Assembly: GCA_009801085.1 (NCBI GenBank)
Contig: VNWV01000001.1
Coordinates: 1,054,001-1,118,000, forward strand
Reading direction: 5' to 3'
DNA length: 64,000 bases
From: Lasiodiplodia sp. COLG20
Taxonomy: Eukaryota > Ascomycota > Dothideomycetes > Botryosphaeriales > Botryosphaeriaceae
The first letter of the stretch is position 1; the number at the start of each line of letters is the position of its first letter. Shown here one piece after another: positions 1 through 13,607 of the stretch. Position numbers and translations under genes: made by a program. The notes beneath the pieces are model-generated. The model was not told the DNA's origin, searched no databases, and saw only the letters and a program-made list of their open reading frames with translations.

Positions 1-376
1 GCAGGCTGCATTCTTTGCAAGCTGGGTGGACGAAAGGCAGTGCTGTATTTTTTTATTTTTTTTTTGGTTAGCAGTTCCTGGGCGAATGGACAGCTTGGCA
101 GGGATGGCGGGAACAAGCAAGCATTCCGCCGTTGCAAGAGGCGTCGGCAGCACGTGGGTGACAGCGCGTGGATCGCGTGCGCGGACCCTTCAAGTCAGTT
201 GGAGCTTGTGCACCCGCCCTCTCTGAGTCGCGTCTTCATTTAAGCTTCCAAACGCGCCACTCACCTCACCCAAGCTCCTTCCGAACCACAAGCTTCTACA
301 TTCTTCCATCCTGCTGCTGCTACGTTCCTCATTCCATCTGGCCCTGTCCAACGCCCGCATCTGCTTCCAATTCGTC
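1..376. other. 5' flank of SFH5
   Basis: No gene is seen here. The segment holds a T-rich run near 47-66 and a pyrimidine-rich stretch just before the start codon at 377, as is usual for a fungal promoter and 5' leader. Confidence 0.5.
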
Positions 377-1733
377 ATGTCCGCCCCGACCGAAGAGAAG
401 AAGGCCGACGCCGAGACAGCCCCCGCCCTCACCACCGAGACACCCGCTGCTGAGCAGTCTGCCACTGCGACCGAGTCTGCCACTGCCGAGAAGACCGAGA
501 CTGACAAGCCTGTCGCTTCGACCACGGACGAGGCCACGAAGCCCGAGCCCGCTGCTGATATCGCTGCTGAGGGTGAGGCAAGCAAGACGGACGAGGCAGC
601 AAAGCCCGATGTCCCTACAAAGGACGAGGCGCCTGCGAAGCCCAGTGAGGCCGCTGCAGCACCCGCTTGGCCCGAAATTAGCGACGATCATCCCATCAAC
701 AAGCTGCTCAAGGCGCTTCCCGACTTGATCACCGGTGCTGACGGCCACAACGAGGTCTACGGCATCCACCTCGACCCTACTGGTCCCTTTCACACCAAGC
801 TCATCCTGCAGAAGTTCCTGCGTGCCAATGCCAACGATGTTGACAAAGCTAAGAATCAGCTGGCCGAGACTCTGAAGTGGCGTGGCTCCTTCAAGCCTCT
901 TGCCGCCCTTGACGAGGCTTTTGCCAAGGACCGCTACGAGGGCCTTGGATACGTGATTGAGGCCGAGGGCGTCCCCGAGAGCCCCAACAAGAAGGACATC
1001 ATCACCTTTAACATCTACGGCGCCGTCAAGGACAACAAGGCCACTTTCGGTGACGTCGAAGCGTAAGTCATGTTTCAATCTTCTGCTAGCTCACACTTGC
1101 TCCACTGATGGGCTTGACATAGTGAGGCCATCGCCTTCGGCCGCAAGACCGACATGCGTGAGAAGCTACCGCACTTCACACGCAAGTTCTTGCCTCCCAA
1201 GGAGCCGATGGCCGCAGAGCAAATCTGGCAGGGCCTTGTCTGCCAAGAGATACGCACCCTTTCCCCCGTTGTGCAGACCTTACTAACTATTCCCCCGCAA
1301 CAGATTCCTACGTTGGCGCGTCGCTCTCATGGAGATGGGGATTAAGAAGCTCAACCTGGCCAACGCTACTCAGCCCATCCCCGACTATGGCAACGGCCCC
1401 GATCCGTATCAGGGCATCCAAGTCCACGACTACCTGAGCGTCTCCTTCATCCGTCAGGACCCTAATGTGAAGGCTGCATCGCGCCGCACCATCGACCTGT
1501 TCTCTAAGGTCTACCCGGAGACTCTGAGCCGCAAGTTCTTTGTCAACGTGCCTGTTGTCATGGGCTGGATGTTCCAGACCTTCAAGCTCATCCTCCCGAA
1601 GGAGACCACCAGGAAGTTCACCGTCCTCTCCTACGGTAACCAGCTTGCCGGTGAGCTCGGCCCCAACGTCCCAGAGGTCTACGGCGGCAAGACTGGCGGT
1701 CTCGAGACCATTGGCGAGCAGACCAAGTTCTAG
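377..1733 (+). CDS. SFH5: SFH5-type Sec14 phosphatidylinositol transfer protein
   Basis: Two exons, 377-1062 and 1304-1733, give 371 residues. The 241-nt intron starts GTAAGT and ends CAG after a TACTAAC-like branch site, and joins the frame as FGDVEA/FLRWRVALMEMG, which is how the family reads. Residues 1 to about 100 are Ala/Glu/Thr/Lys-rich low complexity. A CRAL-TRIO N-terminal helical region follows (KFLRANANDVDKAKNQL), then the CRAL-TRIO lipid-binding fold (about 185-365) with IPDYG, QVHDYLSVSF and KFFVNVPVVMGWMF segments. Family members are non-classical Sec14 homologues that move phosphatidylinositol between membranes, mainly at ER and plasma membrane contact regions; some bind haem. 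Function is inferred from similarity. The intron contains a long open stretch that I treat as non-coding (see findings). Confidence 0.9.
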
Positions 1734-2576
1734 AGAACCAACATGCTGCTGCGGCTTTGCACGCTACTTTCTGTCACATCACGATCATCAAACACCACTA
1801 GATGATTCGGGATTTTACCAAAATTCGGCGTTGCTCGGACCGGAATGATTTCGCTTCTCTTTTTTTTTCTTTTTTCTATTTTCGCCTGATACCATGGGAA
1901 ATGTTCGCCGTATGGGTTATCGTCCTTTTCCACTCGATTCAGCCTTTGTTCTCTGCTTTTTCTTCTGGAGAAGGGTGACTTCTCTGCTACATATGACGTG
2001 CGAGCGCGAGACGTAATTCGGGAGATGGTTGTCTCGTAGTAGATTAATAGCTGTAGAGCAAGTGAGGAATAGAAGCACAATGTCACACTATACCAGGGTC
2101 AAGTGAAAGTCTCATGGCTTTAACATGTGTTCTTGTTTCCGCATTGCTACGTGTTGACTATTTGCGAATCCGTGACTCTGCAGTTGAATCCATAACCATA
2201 GCTATAAGCAGGTTTAGCGTGTCCGATATGCTGTTATACACGCACTAGGACCCGAATGAATGCGCACCGCTGAGTAGAAAGCTAATTCCATGCTGTTTTT
2301 ACATAAAAGCCCACCGTCAACTACGAAATCAACACATCCAACATAAGTAATAAGCATACTTACGAGCTTCAGGATCTCATATTGCGATATCTCGAGCCCG
2401 GGGAAATCCCAAGTCACTCACACACGCAACTTGAGGCACAGCACCGCACCAAGGCAGATCAAGGTGCGGAGATACGCGAAAGGGCAACATAGATATATAC
2501 GCACACAGCCAAAGTCAAAGCCAAAAACAACCACAACAATTCTCTCTCTCTAAAAAAAAAAATTAAAACCAAGGAA
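1734..2576. other. intergenic, SFH5 3' region
   Basis: No supported gene. The first part is the likely 3' UTR of SFH5, with a T-rich run near 1857-1880. A CT run followed by an A run lies just before the ORF starting at 2577. Confidence 0.4.
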
Positions 2577-3170
2577 ATGGCAAGGGGGGATCTGTGGTGG
2601 ATCGGCCTAGTCGTTTTCGTTCTCGGCCTCGTCGTGTTAACCCACATCCTCAGGGTCATAGCAGCTTATAAGGAGGAGATGCGCCGGCGCAGGATCGATG
2701 CATGGCACCGGGAGGAGTTCGAGCGCACCCAAGCCGCTCGTGAACCGTCCCGCGCTTTTGATCGGGCGCACGAATTGGAGGAGGGGAGGGGTGGGAACGA
2801 GGGTGGTGGACCGGAGAGAGAAGGGGCTGACGCTGCGGCTGACACTGGGGCTGAGGCTGAGTCTGAGCAGAGGCAGGAAGCGGCGCAGGTTCAGGTGGAG
2901 AAAGGGGGGCGGAAAGGGGTTGAGGACGACGGGGCGGGGGGACGTACTGAGAGCGAGGGCGGAGGAGAAAGCGCCGGTGATGGGGAACACCGCGGTGAAG
3001 GCGACGGGGAGGGGAGGACGGCAGATGCTGATAGAGAGCGGGGCCAGAAGGAGGACCACGATCGGAGCAAGGGGGAAGTGGAAAGCGAGAATACTGATCG
3101 GAAGAGGGAAGTGGAGGCGGAGGGCCAAACAGAGGTGATTCGAAGGCCTGATAAAGTGCATCCAAGGTGA
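2577..3170 (+). CDS. small single-pass membrane protein, unknown
   Basis: One exon of 197 residues. Residues 7-30 form one strong hydrophobic helix (WWIGLVVFVLGLVVLTHIL), followed by an Arg/Lys patch (EEMRRRRIDAW) and then about 150 residues of Glu/Gly/Arg/Lys low complexity with no fold I can recognise. The arrangement suggests a tail facing the cytosol, anchored by its N-terminus. Low-complexity GC-rich DNA can stay open by chance in several frames here, on both strands, so the call rests on the hydrophobic start, a purine at -3 and the lack of a better frame. No family is recognised. Confidence 0.4.
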   Translation: MARGDLWWIGLVVFVLGLVVLTHILRVIAAYKEEMRRRRIDAWHREEFERTQAAREPSRAFDRAHELEEGRGGNEGGGPEREGADAAADTGAEAESEQRQEAAQVQVEKGGRKGVEDDGAGGRTESEGGGESAGDGEHRGEGDGEGRTADADRERGQKEDHDRSKGEVESENTDRKREVEAEGQTEVIRRPDKVHPR

Positions 3171-3868
3171 ATGGAGCAACTAGCAGATTGATAGTATGTG
3201 ACTAGCCAGCATGTCATAGTGGTGATGATAAAGGAATGAGTAAGTTTGTCGAGGGTAGGATATCTACGACTCTCAGAAGAATGGCGATAATGGAAACGCT
3301 AGAAATAAATCAGTGCAATAGCAAAGTTCGTCAATAATCATGCTCTTGAACTTGTTGTCTACAGATTCCTGAAGTGAATTCGAAGTACATCAAGGTAGTA
3401 AATACCTAACGTGAAGTCCTGATCATGGTGATTTCAACCTAAACATACTCCAGAATGGTGGAGCACTAGAGCATGGATTGAGCATAGTGTTTTCAAATAG
3501 AAAAAGTGGAAGTTTTGCTACATTTTACGCTTCTTGACATGCATGGCGCCTTGTTGCCTTTTGAATCAAGTAACAACTCCACAGAAATGGCAATGCAAAG
3601 ACCAAAAGCCAACTCTCCGTTCAGCACACTCGTCTCACGTTGTTATATCCTTGCCTTCCACATTTTCCCCTCGGAATGAAAAAACAAAAAGTCATTACCT
3701 CATCCATCATTACTCATGCGATGAAACCATGGAACAAACTTATCAATCTAAGCCAACGGAAGCGACCAGCACCAACCGCCCTTTTAACGAATACGGGTAT
3801 CACGAGTTATGGCCTCCTGCCTCCTCCTCCTCCTCGTCCTCTCCCCTTCTTCCACGTTTCTATTCGAT
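3171..3868. other. intergenic between convergent genes
   Basis: No gene supported. It holds the 3' flanks of the 2577 and 5470 genes. A CTC-rich trinucleotide run lies near 3823-3846. Confidence 0.4.
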
Positions 3869-5470
3869 CTACACCTCCTTCCCCTTCCCCTTCCCCTCTC
3901 CACTTCCATTCAAACCTTCATCCGCACCCACCGGTAACGGCACCGTCTTCGGATCGGGCAGGTCCAGCACCGATGGTAAATCGATCACTCTCGAGTCGTC
4001 GTAGGCAAACTCGTCGTGAATCGTTATGGGCGGCTCCTGGCCGCCGGGAGGGCCGCGACTCGAACTCATGGAGTCTGATGGCCCGGTACCTTCGTTACCG
4101 GATCCGGGCGGCTTGGTGCCAGGGACGAGCACGATCTTGGGCTCGTTGCTGAGGTCGGACTGCGAGGACTGGGCGCTGGCGGCCTCGCGCTCGAGGCGGA
4201 CCTCGCGGCCGCGCTTGTGGCAGTACCAGAACACAAAGAGGAGAACTGCAGTCAAGGGCGTTAGCATCGGCATCAAGCGAAGTAATGGAGTTGAATCAAG
4301 GCGGTAAGAGTAGTTTGGGAGGACTTACTGAACACGGCCAAGCTCATCAAGACATTCGTTCCCGTCACCACAGCCGGGAAGCGAAGCTTCAGGAAGTTGA
4401 GGATGGCTCGCAGCATGGCAGCGATGGCGCCCTGTTCCGAGACGAGCTTCTTCAACGGCGGGTACTTCTTCGCATACTTGTAGCCCTGCTTGGCATACTT
4501 CTGACTCCGAGTCTTCTGCTGCTTCGCGCTCGCGGCGTTCAAATGATCGTCGGGCTTCTCTGCTGCAGCAGCCATGAGCTCCGGAGCCAAGGCTGCCGTG
4601 ACCTTGGTGGGCAGCTGCTTGATAAGATTCTGCAGGAAGGGCGGCAGTGAGCCGTACATCTTGTCGAGCTGTTTCTCAGAGTCCTTGAGCAGGCGCTCGA
4701 GGTCGTTGTAGGCATGAGGGGCGCCATTGACTAGGTCCTTGAGCACCTGCTTGAACTTCTCCATCAGGTCCTGCGACTCCTTGCTGAAGCTGAAGACGCG
4801 GTTGTTGACGGCAGCCAGGTTGAGTTGGTCCAGCACTTCGGCCAAGTCCTGTTTCTCCTTGGCGGCCTCGGCCTCGAGGTTGATGGTTCCGTCTGCATTG
4901 AGCTCGACACCTTCGCCCTTCCGGACCGTTTCGGCGGCGGCAGCTAATGTGTCGGCGGCTTGGGTGGTGTCGGCTTTGGTCTGGCGCATGCTCTGTGATT
5001 ATTCGAATCAGTCATGATCCAGGCCGGGGCGGCGTATTCCTTACCTTTGCGCGCCTGGGGATATCAGGCACCCACGCCCAATAGTTCTTCCTCTTCTTAT
5101 CATCCCTACCATCGGGCGTGGTGACGGGTGGGGATTTCGGTAGAGGGATCTGATCCGCACCGTCCATCAGCGCCGTCTGCGCATCTCTGCCCTTTGTTTG
5201 CGCCGGGGCGGCGGCAAGATCGTGCTCGAGAAGGATGGGAGCTGTGGCAGCTTTCGGTCGCGCGGGTAGCGGCGGCGGGATCTCTTCCTCGTCGTCGCCG
5301 GCTTGTGAAGTGATCCTCTCCAGAAAGGCTTCCTCCTCTGCGTTCAGAATGGGCGACTTGGGCTCGGTGTCACCCTGAGCCTCAGCGGCAGCCTTCGCAG
5401 CGGCGGCACGCTCCTCGACCTTCTTGTCGCGATTGCTCTTGAACTTTCTGAATGCGAAATATTCCAGCAT
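3869..5470 (-). CDS. conserved fungal membrane protein, unknown function
   Basis: Three exons (5470-5045, 4992-4329, 4245-3869) with GTAAGG and GTAAGT donors give 488 residues. It opens with an MLEYFAFRKFK start, then an acidic and Pro-rich linker (EEIPPPLPARPK), a charged helical middle (about 150-330) with likely coiled coil and lipid-facing segments, and two adjacent hydrophobic stretches around residues 337-373 that are split by the last intron (AVF/ILLFVFWYC). The tail is Ser/Gly/Pro-rich and ends with alternating KGKGKGK encoded by a CCTTCC repeat. I recognise the overall type as a fungus-wide hypothetical but know no function. The N-terminal part probably lies in the cytosol. Confidence 0.7.
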
Positions 5471-6086
5471 GGTCGCGACGCCAGCGGGCTGATGCGTTGG
5501 AAACGGAAGCTTGGATCAGGCGTGGTGAGTTTATGTTGACGTTGACTGAGGATGGCGGGGGGTGTTATTCCATTAGGTGTAGGCGGTTGCGAGAGCTTGA
5601 CGTAGGGTATGCAAGAGGTGTGGCATAAAGAGGCGTTGCGCTGGCAGGCATGTGATGGCGCGCCGACCTGATAGGCCTATCAAGTCGGCGTCCATGACGA
5701 CCGGAAGCATCTTGTGGCGGCGGAGGTGCGCGAGATCTTGGACTGGGCGAGACTTGCGTCATCCTGTGCCAGGGTGCACAGCCGACTCGCCTCGTTCCCA
5801 CAGCCACCATCACCGCCACCGGCTGCTACATCTTGTTCGAGCTTCTCTGGGCCGCCATCTATTTCACACAATCATTCATAGACATAGTCGTCTCCAATAG
5901 CCTACGGCTCTAGTAGGACGTTAAACCAAATAAAAAAAATCGTGGACATGAGACAAAATAATCCGTGGCTCTATTCAGCGCCTACATGAGACTTCTGTGA
6001 GACGCATTGCTATTCCAAAAGCCGAGCAAAATCTCCATTGGAAAGAAAACAATCTCCACGCTAAGCACACCCGAGCGCATGCTTTT
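5471..6086. other. intergenic
   Basis: This is the upstream region of the 5470 gene and the 3' flank of the DUF3292 gene. Nothing else is supported. Confidence 0.4.
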
Positions 6087-8424
6087 TCACAACGCCTCCC
6101 ACGTCTGCCCGCCCATGGCCACTAACCGGTTGAACAGCTCGTTCCTCAACGGCAGCGCCGTGACCTTCCACACGGCGCCCATCTTATCCGTGATCTCTAG
6201 GCCATCCGCCACCTCCCTGTTCATCGCCCAGCCGACGACCAGCTTCGTCTTCCACCCGTAACCGCCGACCTTCTTCAACTCCCTGATCTCGGCCACCGGC
6301 ACGCTCCACGCCGGGTGCACGCCGTCTTCCTCGGCGCCGCCAGATCGCCCGCCTTCCATCCTCGCCTGCTGCCTCTCCACCTTCTTCTCGTCGGTGCTGA
6401 AGGCCACGCACGGAATCGTCGCCTTGGTGGTGATGTACACGGCGCCCTTCCGGCCGTGGTACCTGCCGGCGAAGCTGACCGGGCCGCTCCTGCGCTCCTC
6501 GTCGCTCCGCCTCGCTGCGACGCCGAGGCGGTCCTTGGCCTTGTCGGACCCGGTCTTGGCCTTGACTGTGTCGGCGCCGATGGCCGTGCCGACGACGCCC
6601 TTGGTGGTGCCGCGGAAGAAGTTGAGGATGCGCGCCCCCTTCTTGCCGTGCGCCTTGGCCTTCGCCGCGTCGATGTCGCCGCCCGCCGTCTCGTGCGCCA
6701 CCGACTCGTCGTGCTGCGCGATGGCCGCGTCGAGCTCCGCCTCGGTCGCGTTGAGCGGCGGATCCGCGCCCGTCGTGCGGAGCTGCTCGTCCGTGATGGC
6801 CGCCGGGGCGTCGGGCGGGGGCGTTGCGGCTGATGGAGGTGGGGGCAGCGGTGCCTTGTTGGCCTCGCCGATGCGTAGCAGCGTCAGGGTCAGCTGTGCG
6901 TTTGTTGGCACGCCCTTGAGGAGCGTATTGCGGATCTCGAGCAGCTTCTGCCAGTGCGGGAAGGTGTGGTTGAGCCAGGACAGTCCACGTGAGATGATGG
7001 GGTCGCCGAAAAAGCCAAAGCCTGCGCCGAAGGTGACTCCCTTGACAAACATGTACGAGGTGATGAAGAAAGAAACCAAGAGGAGTGGTACCACGAGTGC
7101 TGCGAGGCGGAGGCGGTAAGTGTTTCGGGGAAAAGGTGGCGTCGGAGAGAGGGCGCTGCGCAGAACTGTCAGTAACCAGTACTGATGCGGAGAGGAGTGA
7201 GTTTTCATACTTTCCAAACCTCTCCCATGTATCCGTTACTTCTGCAAGCCCATGCATGACCGGCCTCATCTTCGACCACATGGCCGTCTCCATGGGCACT
7301 TTCGTTTTGTCATGCTTAGCCGTCGGCTTCCCACCACCGGCCGCGTCTTTTGCGTTGGCAACTCCTGCAGCAAGTGCTGTGGGATCGGGCGTTGCGTCTT
7401 GAGGCGAACCATCTTCAGAAGGCGGCTCCGCCTGGGGATGCTTGCCGGCGACACTGCTGAGGGTGACGGAGGCGAGACCGTTGACGAAGTTGCTAGCTTC
7501 CTGCTCCACCGCCTCGCCCTTGTGATTTTCAGGCGCGCCGGTTGCGCTGTCATGGCTACCCAAAACACCCGCCTTTGGCTTCTGAACGCCGCCCGTCTTC
7601 CCATCTACAAGGGCAATCGGGGCCGGCGGGAATAGGAAGTCCCGCGAAGGAGGGTACGCGATCAAAGCGACCATCGTCGCGGAGAATAAGGGGACCAGGA
7701 AGTCAAGTCCCCAGGCAAGAAAGTAGATCTGGAATCACTCGAGTGAGACTCTGCAAGAAGCAGCTTTGCTGTCACACTTACAGTGCAAAACCACGCCGTC
7801 CTCCTTGTCTCCCTCCAACTCCTCAGCCTCGCGACTTGCTTTCCGGCTCCCAAAACCCCAATGATCTGCCGTTATCAGCTCCAAATTCATCAAACACGCT
7901 GGGAAAATAAAAAAAAAGGCAAAGACCAGAGCAACACTTACCACCGTCATATACAACCTCTCCACGTTAGCCCTCAACTTATCCGGGCTAAATTCTTCCT
8001 CGTCCGCAATGTTCAGGTCCAGGTTCCCCGGCACCGGCCGGTCGTACTGCTTGACGTGGTAGATTTGCTTGTTGAAGCGCCGCAGCAGCAGCCACAGCTC
8101 CTCGTTGTCCATGCCGCCCACGAGCGGCTCCGCGATCTCGCGCTTCGGCTCGTGCCAGCCCAGGTTGACCACTTCGGCGTCGTGCTCGTGCTGCGCCGCG
8201 CCCGTGTTCGCCTCCGTCGACACCGTTTCGCCGTTGACAAGGGTCACCGCTTCCGGTTCGGCGTCGCCCGCCATGGCCAGCGCGTGCGAGAGCGTCGGCT
8301 CGTCACGCAGCGTCGGCGCTGCCTCTTCTTCCTTTGCGGGGTCCGTCGTTGCCGTCGTGTCCGAGGGGACGGGGATGGGGAGGAGGTCTTTAAAGACCGT
8401 GCCTGGCCTGTTGTTGTCTGTCAT
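6087..8424 (-). CDS. DUF3292 family protein
   Basis: Four exons (8424-7942, 7865-7782, 7728-7211, 7155-6087) give 717 residues, with all joins in phase. The DUF3292 signature (GGMDNEELWLLLRRFNKQ) lies at about 103-120. The 28-codon second exon carries the conserved RLRSWRETRRTAWFC segment, and the third begins with the hydrophobic IYFLAWGLDFLVPLFSATMV helix. A second membrane region (LAALVVPLLLVSFFITSYMF) follows the last intron, as does FGFFGDPII. The C-terminal third resembles a GRAM-like or lipid-binding beta region, but I cannot be sure of that. The family is restricted to fungi and its function is unknown; an integral membrane protein is likely. GC-rich shadow frames overlap it on both strands. 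Confidence 0.85.
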
Positions 8425-9225
8425 GATAGTGGGAATCCAGTGAGAAGAAGGAGTGAGAAGGATCCAAGATGGCTGCTTCTGAGCCTAAAATCTATGTCAC
8501 CCCACCGTATAGAGAGGTGCGGAGGTACGAGACAAGAAGCAGGCAATGAGGTGTAACACAACAGTAGCAGTAGGGCGTTTTTCTTCAACCGCCGATGGCA
8601 CCTGCCTCTCCCTTTTTTCCTTGGACATGTGGACATCTGTATTGCGCAATGATGCCATGGCCCTGGCTAGCCGGGAACGCGCAATAACCTTATGCTCAAT
8701 CAGGAAGTGACAAGTGCTTGATGGGGTTGTCTCACAAAGAACGGCTTGCGCGTGTCCAACTAAGGCGGCTTTTATGACGTAGGCGGCTGCAACACAACGC
8801 CATCGCTCCTTCGCCGTGGACAGTAGCGGATAAGAAAGACTAGTGCCCGTTCTCTTCTCGCGCGTGGAGAAGAGAAAAGGAGAGGCCCGATTGCCGCGCT
8901 TTGAATCCGATCTGGTACGTGATCCGCGTTGGGGTGCGCGCCTGTTTACAGTAAGTATGATGTCGACAAGCACTGATCGACACGACCATCCCAGTCGCCA
9001 ATCGCCCAGCTCCCCCATCCGATGCACGGACTGCCGTCATCCTCCTTTCAACGTCTCAGGACAATGACGCTACGAAAGCAATTGAAACAGTCTTATCGCG
9101 TATACTGGTCTAAAAATACACTCATGCTACCCCGCCCAATGCCCTCTCCTTGCGTCCGGTTTCTTTCCAAAGACTAGCGCCACGAACGCCCATTTGAGAG
9201 TGAAGAGATTCTTTACAGAAGTTCG
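8425..9225. other. intergenic
   Basis: Promoter side of the DUF3292 gene and 3' flank of the ABC1-kinase gene. ORFs here show no family resemblance or splice logic. Confidence 0.4.
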
Positions 9226-11501
9226 TTAGATGTTAGGAGAGAGGAGATCGTATTTCACGCATGCTTCCACCTGTAGAGTGTTAGTATGGAAGATAAGTAA
9301 GGACCGAGGGTAAACGGCACTTACACTTTCTACTGAAGCCCGTAGCCAACTGCGAGCCTCTAGTCCAGCCCAAACCTTGAGCATCGAGAAGTCCGCATCA
9401 CGGACGATATGTCTACCGCTCTGGGTGCCTAGCTTGCGCAGAATAGGTAATGCCCTGGAGAATCGTTTAGCGTGATGATGTTCCTGGACGCTTGCACATC
9501 GCGCTTACCCGGCGAAGAGATCCATTTCCGGATCCAACTGCCTGCCGATTCCTTCGAGCAACAGTATACTCAGGACAACATTGACGAAGTCACCCTCGAG
9601 CCTGACGTGGTGCTGCCTGACCATGGTTAACACCTCGTTCAAGATGTCGCCGATCTTGATGTTGCCAAGAGCGAAAGTACGGCTCTTCACACCCAGCACC
9701 AAGTGCTGCATCTTCAGCGCAAAAACCTCCTTGTCGAGAACAGCCTCGGGCTGCCTGCATCGCTCAACCATTAAATGACCCGACTTGTAGCCGTCGAACT
9801 CGGCTACTGCCTTGAAAAGATCGAGGAAGTTCTTGCGATTCTTTTCGTTCAGCTCAGTAACGAGGCCAGTGTCGATGAAGATGAGTTGAGGGCGATAGCC
9901 CTCGTTATCGATTTGCTGGAGCTCCGCGTTCCATGCTCTGCGCTGGCCCTTCAGCGGCGTCAGCCGCCGGATTACTTCCTCGGTTACATCGGTCGAGTTG
10001 TTGACGCCTTCGGGAGTCTTCCTAGTCTTGAACGAGGGGATGTCTGGCGTCTCCGGCTTGTAGAAGCGAACCATGATGTTGCCTGGATGCAGGTCGGCAT
10101 GAATGAAGTTGTCTATTAGGACCATGTGCAAGAAGGCATTCAACCCCTCGTCGGCAATTTCCTTCCGGTACGACCCGCCACCATTCTGGAGGAGGTCTTC
10201 CAGAGCGATTCCGTGAGCGAATTCCTCGACAAGTACTTGCCGAGTGGTGTATTCATTGTAAGGGAAAGGGAACCACGCAGTTGTCCGGTCTTTGAAGTTC
10301 CGACGGAAAAGAGTCAAGTTCGCGCCTTCTATCCTGAGATCTAGCTGTAGTCACATCATTTCAGAAAACTGCTTTACCTCATCCGGAAACGAAAGCCACT
10401 CCATGGTAGGTATCGCGTTAATGACGTGGGCAAAGAAAGACATTATTCGCAAATCTCTGCGGACAACCTTTTCTATGTTCGGGTGCAGGACCTTGATGGC
10501 CACGTACGATGAGGGAATTCGATGCGGCGTGCTCTTCAGCGTTGCGCCAACATTCCTCTTCAGCACCTGGCGGAGGTTTTGGGGCCCATCAACATCCGAC
10601 GCAACAGGCGCAGCGAGATCAGGCTTGAGCTTTGCCCTGTAGACCTGGGCGATGGCACCAACGCCAAGTGGCTTTTCGTCGAACTCGTCGAATATATCCT
10701 CAAAATTGCGTCCGTCAAACGCCCTCTTCACAATCCGTTTGGTATCATGCAGGGAATGTGCCGGCGCGTTGGAGTGGAGAGACGACATGTACTTGCACAT
10801 TTCGGTAGGGAATATGTCTGTCCGCGACGCTGCCCATTGGCCGAGCTGAGCAGCAGTAGAATCAGTACAACGTAATTCGCGTAGTCGATACTATTTCCTA
10901 GACCTACCTTAATGAAGGCTGCCCCGGCTCTCTCCATACTCCTGACCAGGAAGGCGTACCACCACAGCGTGCCACTTCTCTCATTATCCCTATCGGGCAC
11001 CCTTCTCCCAATCCAGATGACGGGCACCGTCAAGATGACGGGCACAAAGATCACGACCAGGTGGGCGAAGCGAAGCCCGGTAGCCAGCGGCTCCCAGATG
11101 TAGTTCTCGAAGAAGAAGTAGAGGCCCTTGCGAAAGGTCTTGGAGTGCTGGATCACCTTGGGGACCTGATTCTTGAGCTCGGCACGCGATGCCTCGAGCA
11201 TGAGCTGCTCGCCGGTGCGGTCATCGTCATCGTTGCTCTGCTGCGACAGCGCGACGAAAGCGGCGGGGCTGAGGGCGGTGGTGGCGGCGAAGAGCAACAC
11301 GCTGCCGCCGAAGCGCGGACGAGGAGGGGCGCGTAAGGAAGGGAGCGAAGTGTAAGCTCGGCCAGGCGATCGCGACGAGAAGGCGCTGCGTGTGGATTGT
11401 GGTCTGCTAGCTCTTGCGAAGGCGGAGCGCGCCGCGGTAGGCAGGCCGGCGCGGAGGTGCGGGCGGAGGCATTGACGGCCGAGTAGGAGGACCGCCCTCA
11501 T
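9226..11501 (-). CDS. CQD1: Cqd1/ADCK2-type ABC1 atypical kinase with an in-frame TGA
   Basis: Four exons (11501-10908, 10845-9509, 9454-9325, 9270-9226) give 701 codons if the internal stop is counted. The N-terminus is Arg/Ser/Ala-rich without acidic residues, like a mitochondrial presequence, and is followed by hydrophobic segments. UbiB/ABC1 motifs are present in order: KLGQ (the KxGQ motif, spanning the first intron), the Ala-rich nucleotide loop as GVGAIAQVYRA, the VAIK lysine, HADLHPGN, and DTG in place of DFG. Yeast Cqd1 and animal ADCK2 act in the inner mitochondrial membrane and affect coenzyme Q distribution and phospholipids. Codon 363 (10353-10351) is TGA, set inside the conserved FPDEVKQFSEMM-x-LQLDLRIE region and followed by CTA. 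Removing a 33-nt pseudo-intron would also restore the frame but is too short to be credible. The assignment to Cqd1 rather than Mcp2 or Coq8 is likely, not certain. Confidence 0.82.
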
Positions 11502-11786
11502 AGTCTCAAGGGGACGGAGCGGGGCAAAGGCTGGCTATGATCGGTCGGCAGCCATGGAGGGTCGCGAGAGTGACGAAGGAGAGTGGCTGTTGCCTCGAAA
11601 GGCAGGAGCGGAATCTCGATGGGATGACGTCGCCCGGTCGCGCCCGGTCGCCCGCAATTCTCCGGGCAACCACCGAGCGCGCCGCAGCAGGAAAACATGT
11701 GAAGATGAATTTGAATTGTCGCTCAGCAGCTATACACACGAAAAAGATCACACACTCTGCAGTCTTCTAGGGGAGCACTCTGCTCC

Positions 11787-13607
<1,821 letters not shown>

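Noticed and set aside
329..1078. 249-codon minus-strand frame opposite SFH5
   Set aside because: Antisense shadow of a GC-rich exon. It has Leu/Gly/Val-rich composition without a fold, while the plus strand is clearly SFH5.
1123..1300. Extra SFH5 exon
   Set aside because: It would add about 60 residues inside the CRAL-TRIO core where the family has none, and lacks a donor.
6184..7674. 496-codon minus-strand frame
   Set aside because: It begins inside the DUF3292 exon and then runs in the wrong frame past the intron at 7210-7156 as Arg/Ala/Gly-rich sequence, a GC shadow. The spliced model continues the family sequence instead.
10345..10377. 33-nt intron in the Cqd1-like gene
   Set aside because: It has GT and AG ends and would keep the frame, but it is far shorter than any other intron here and would delete conserved residues.
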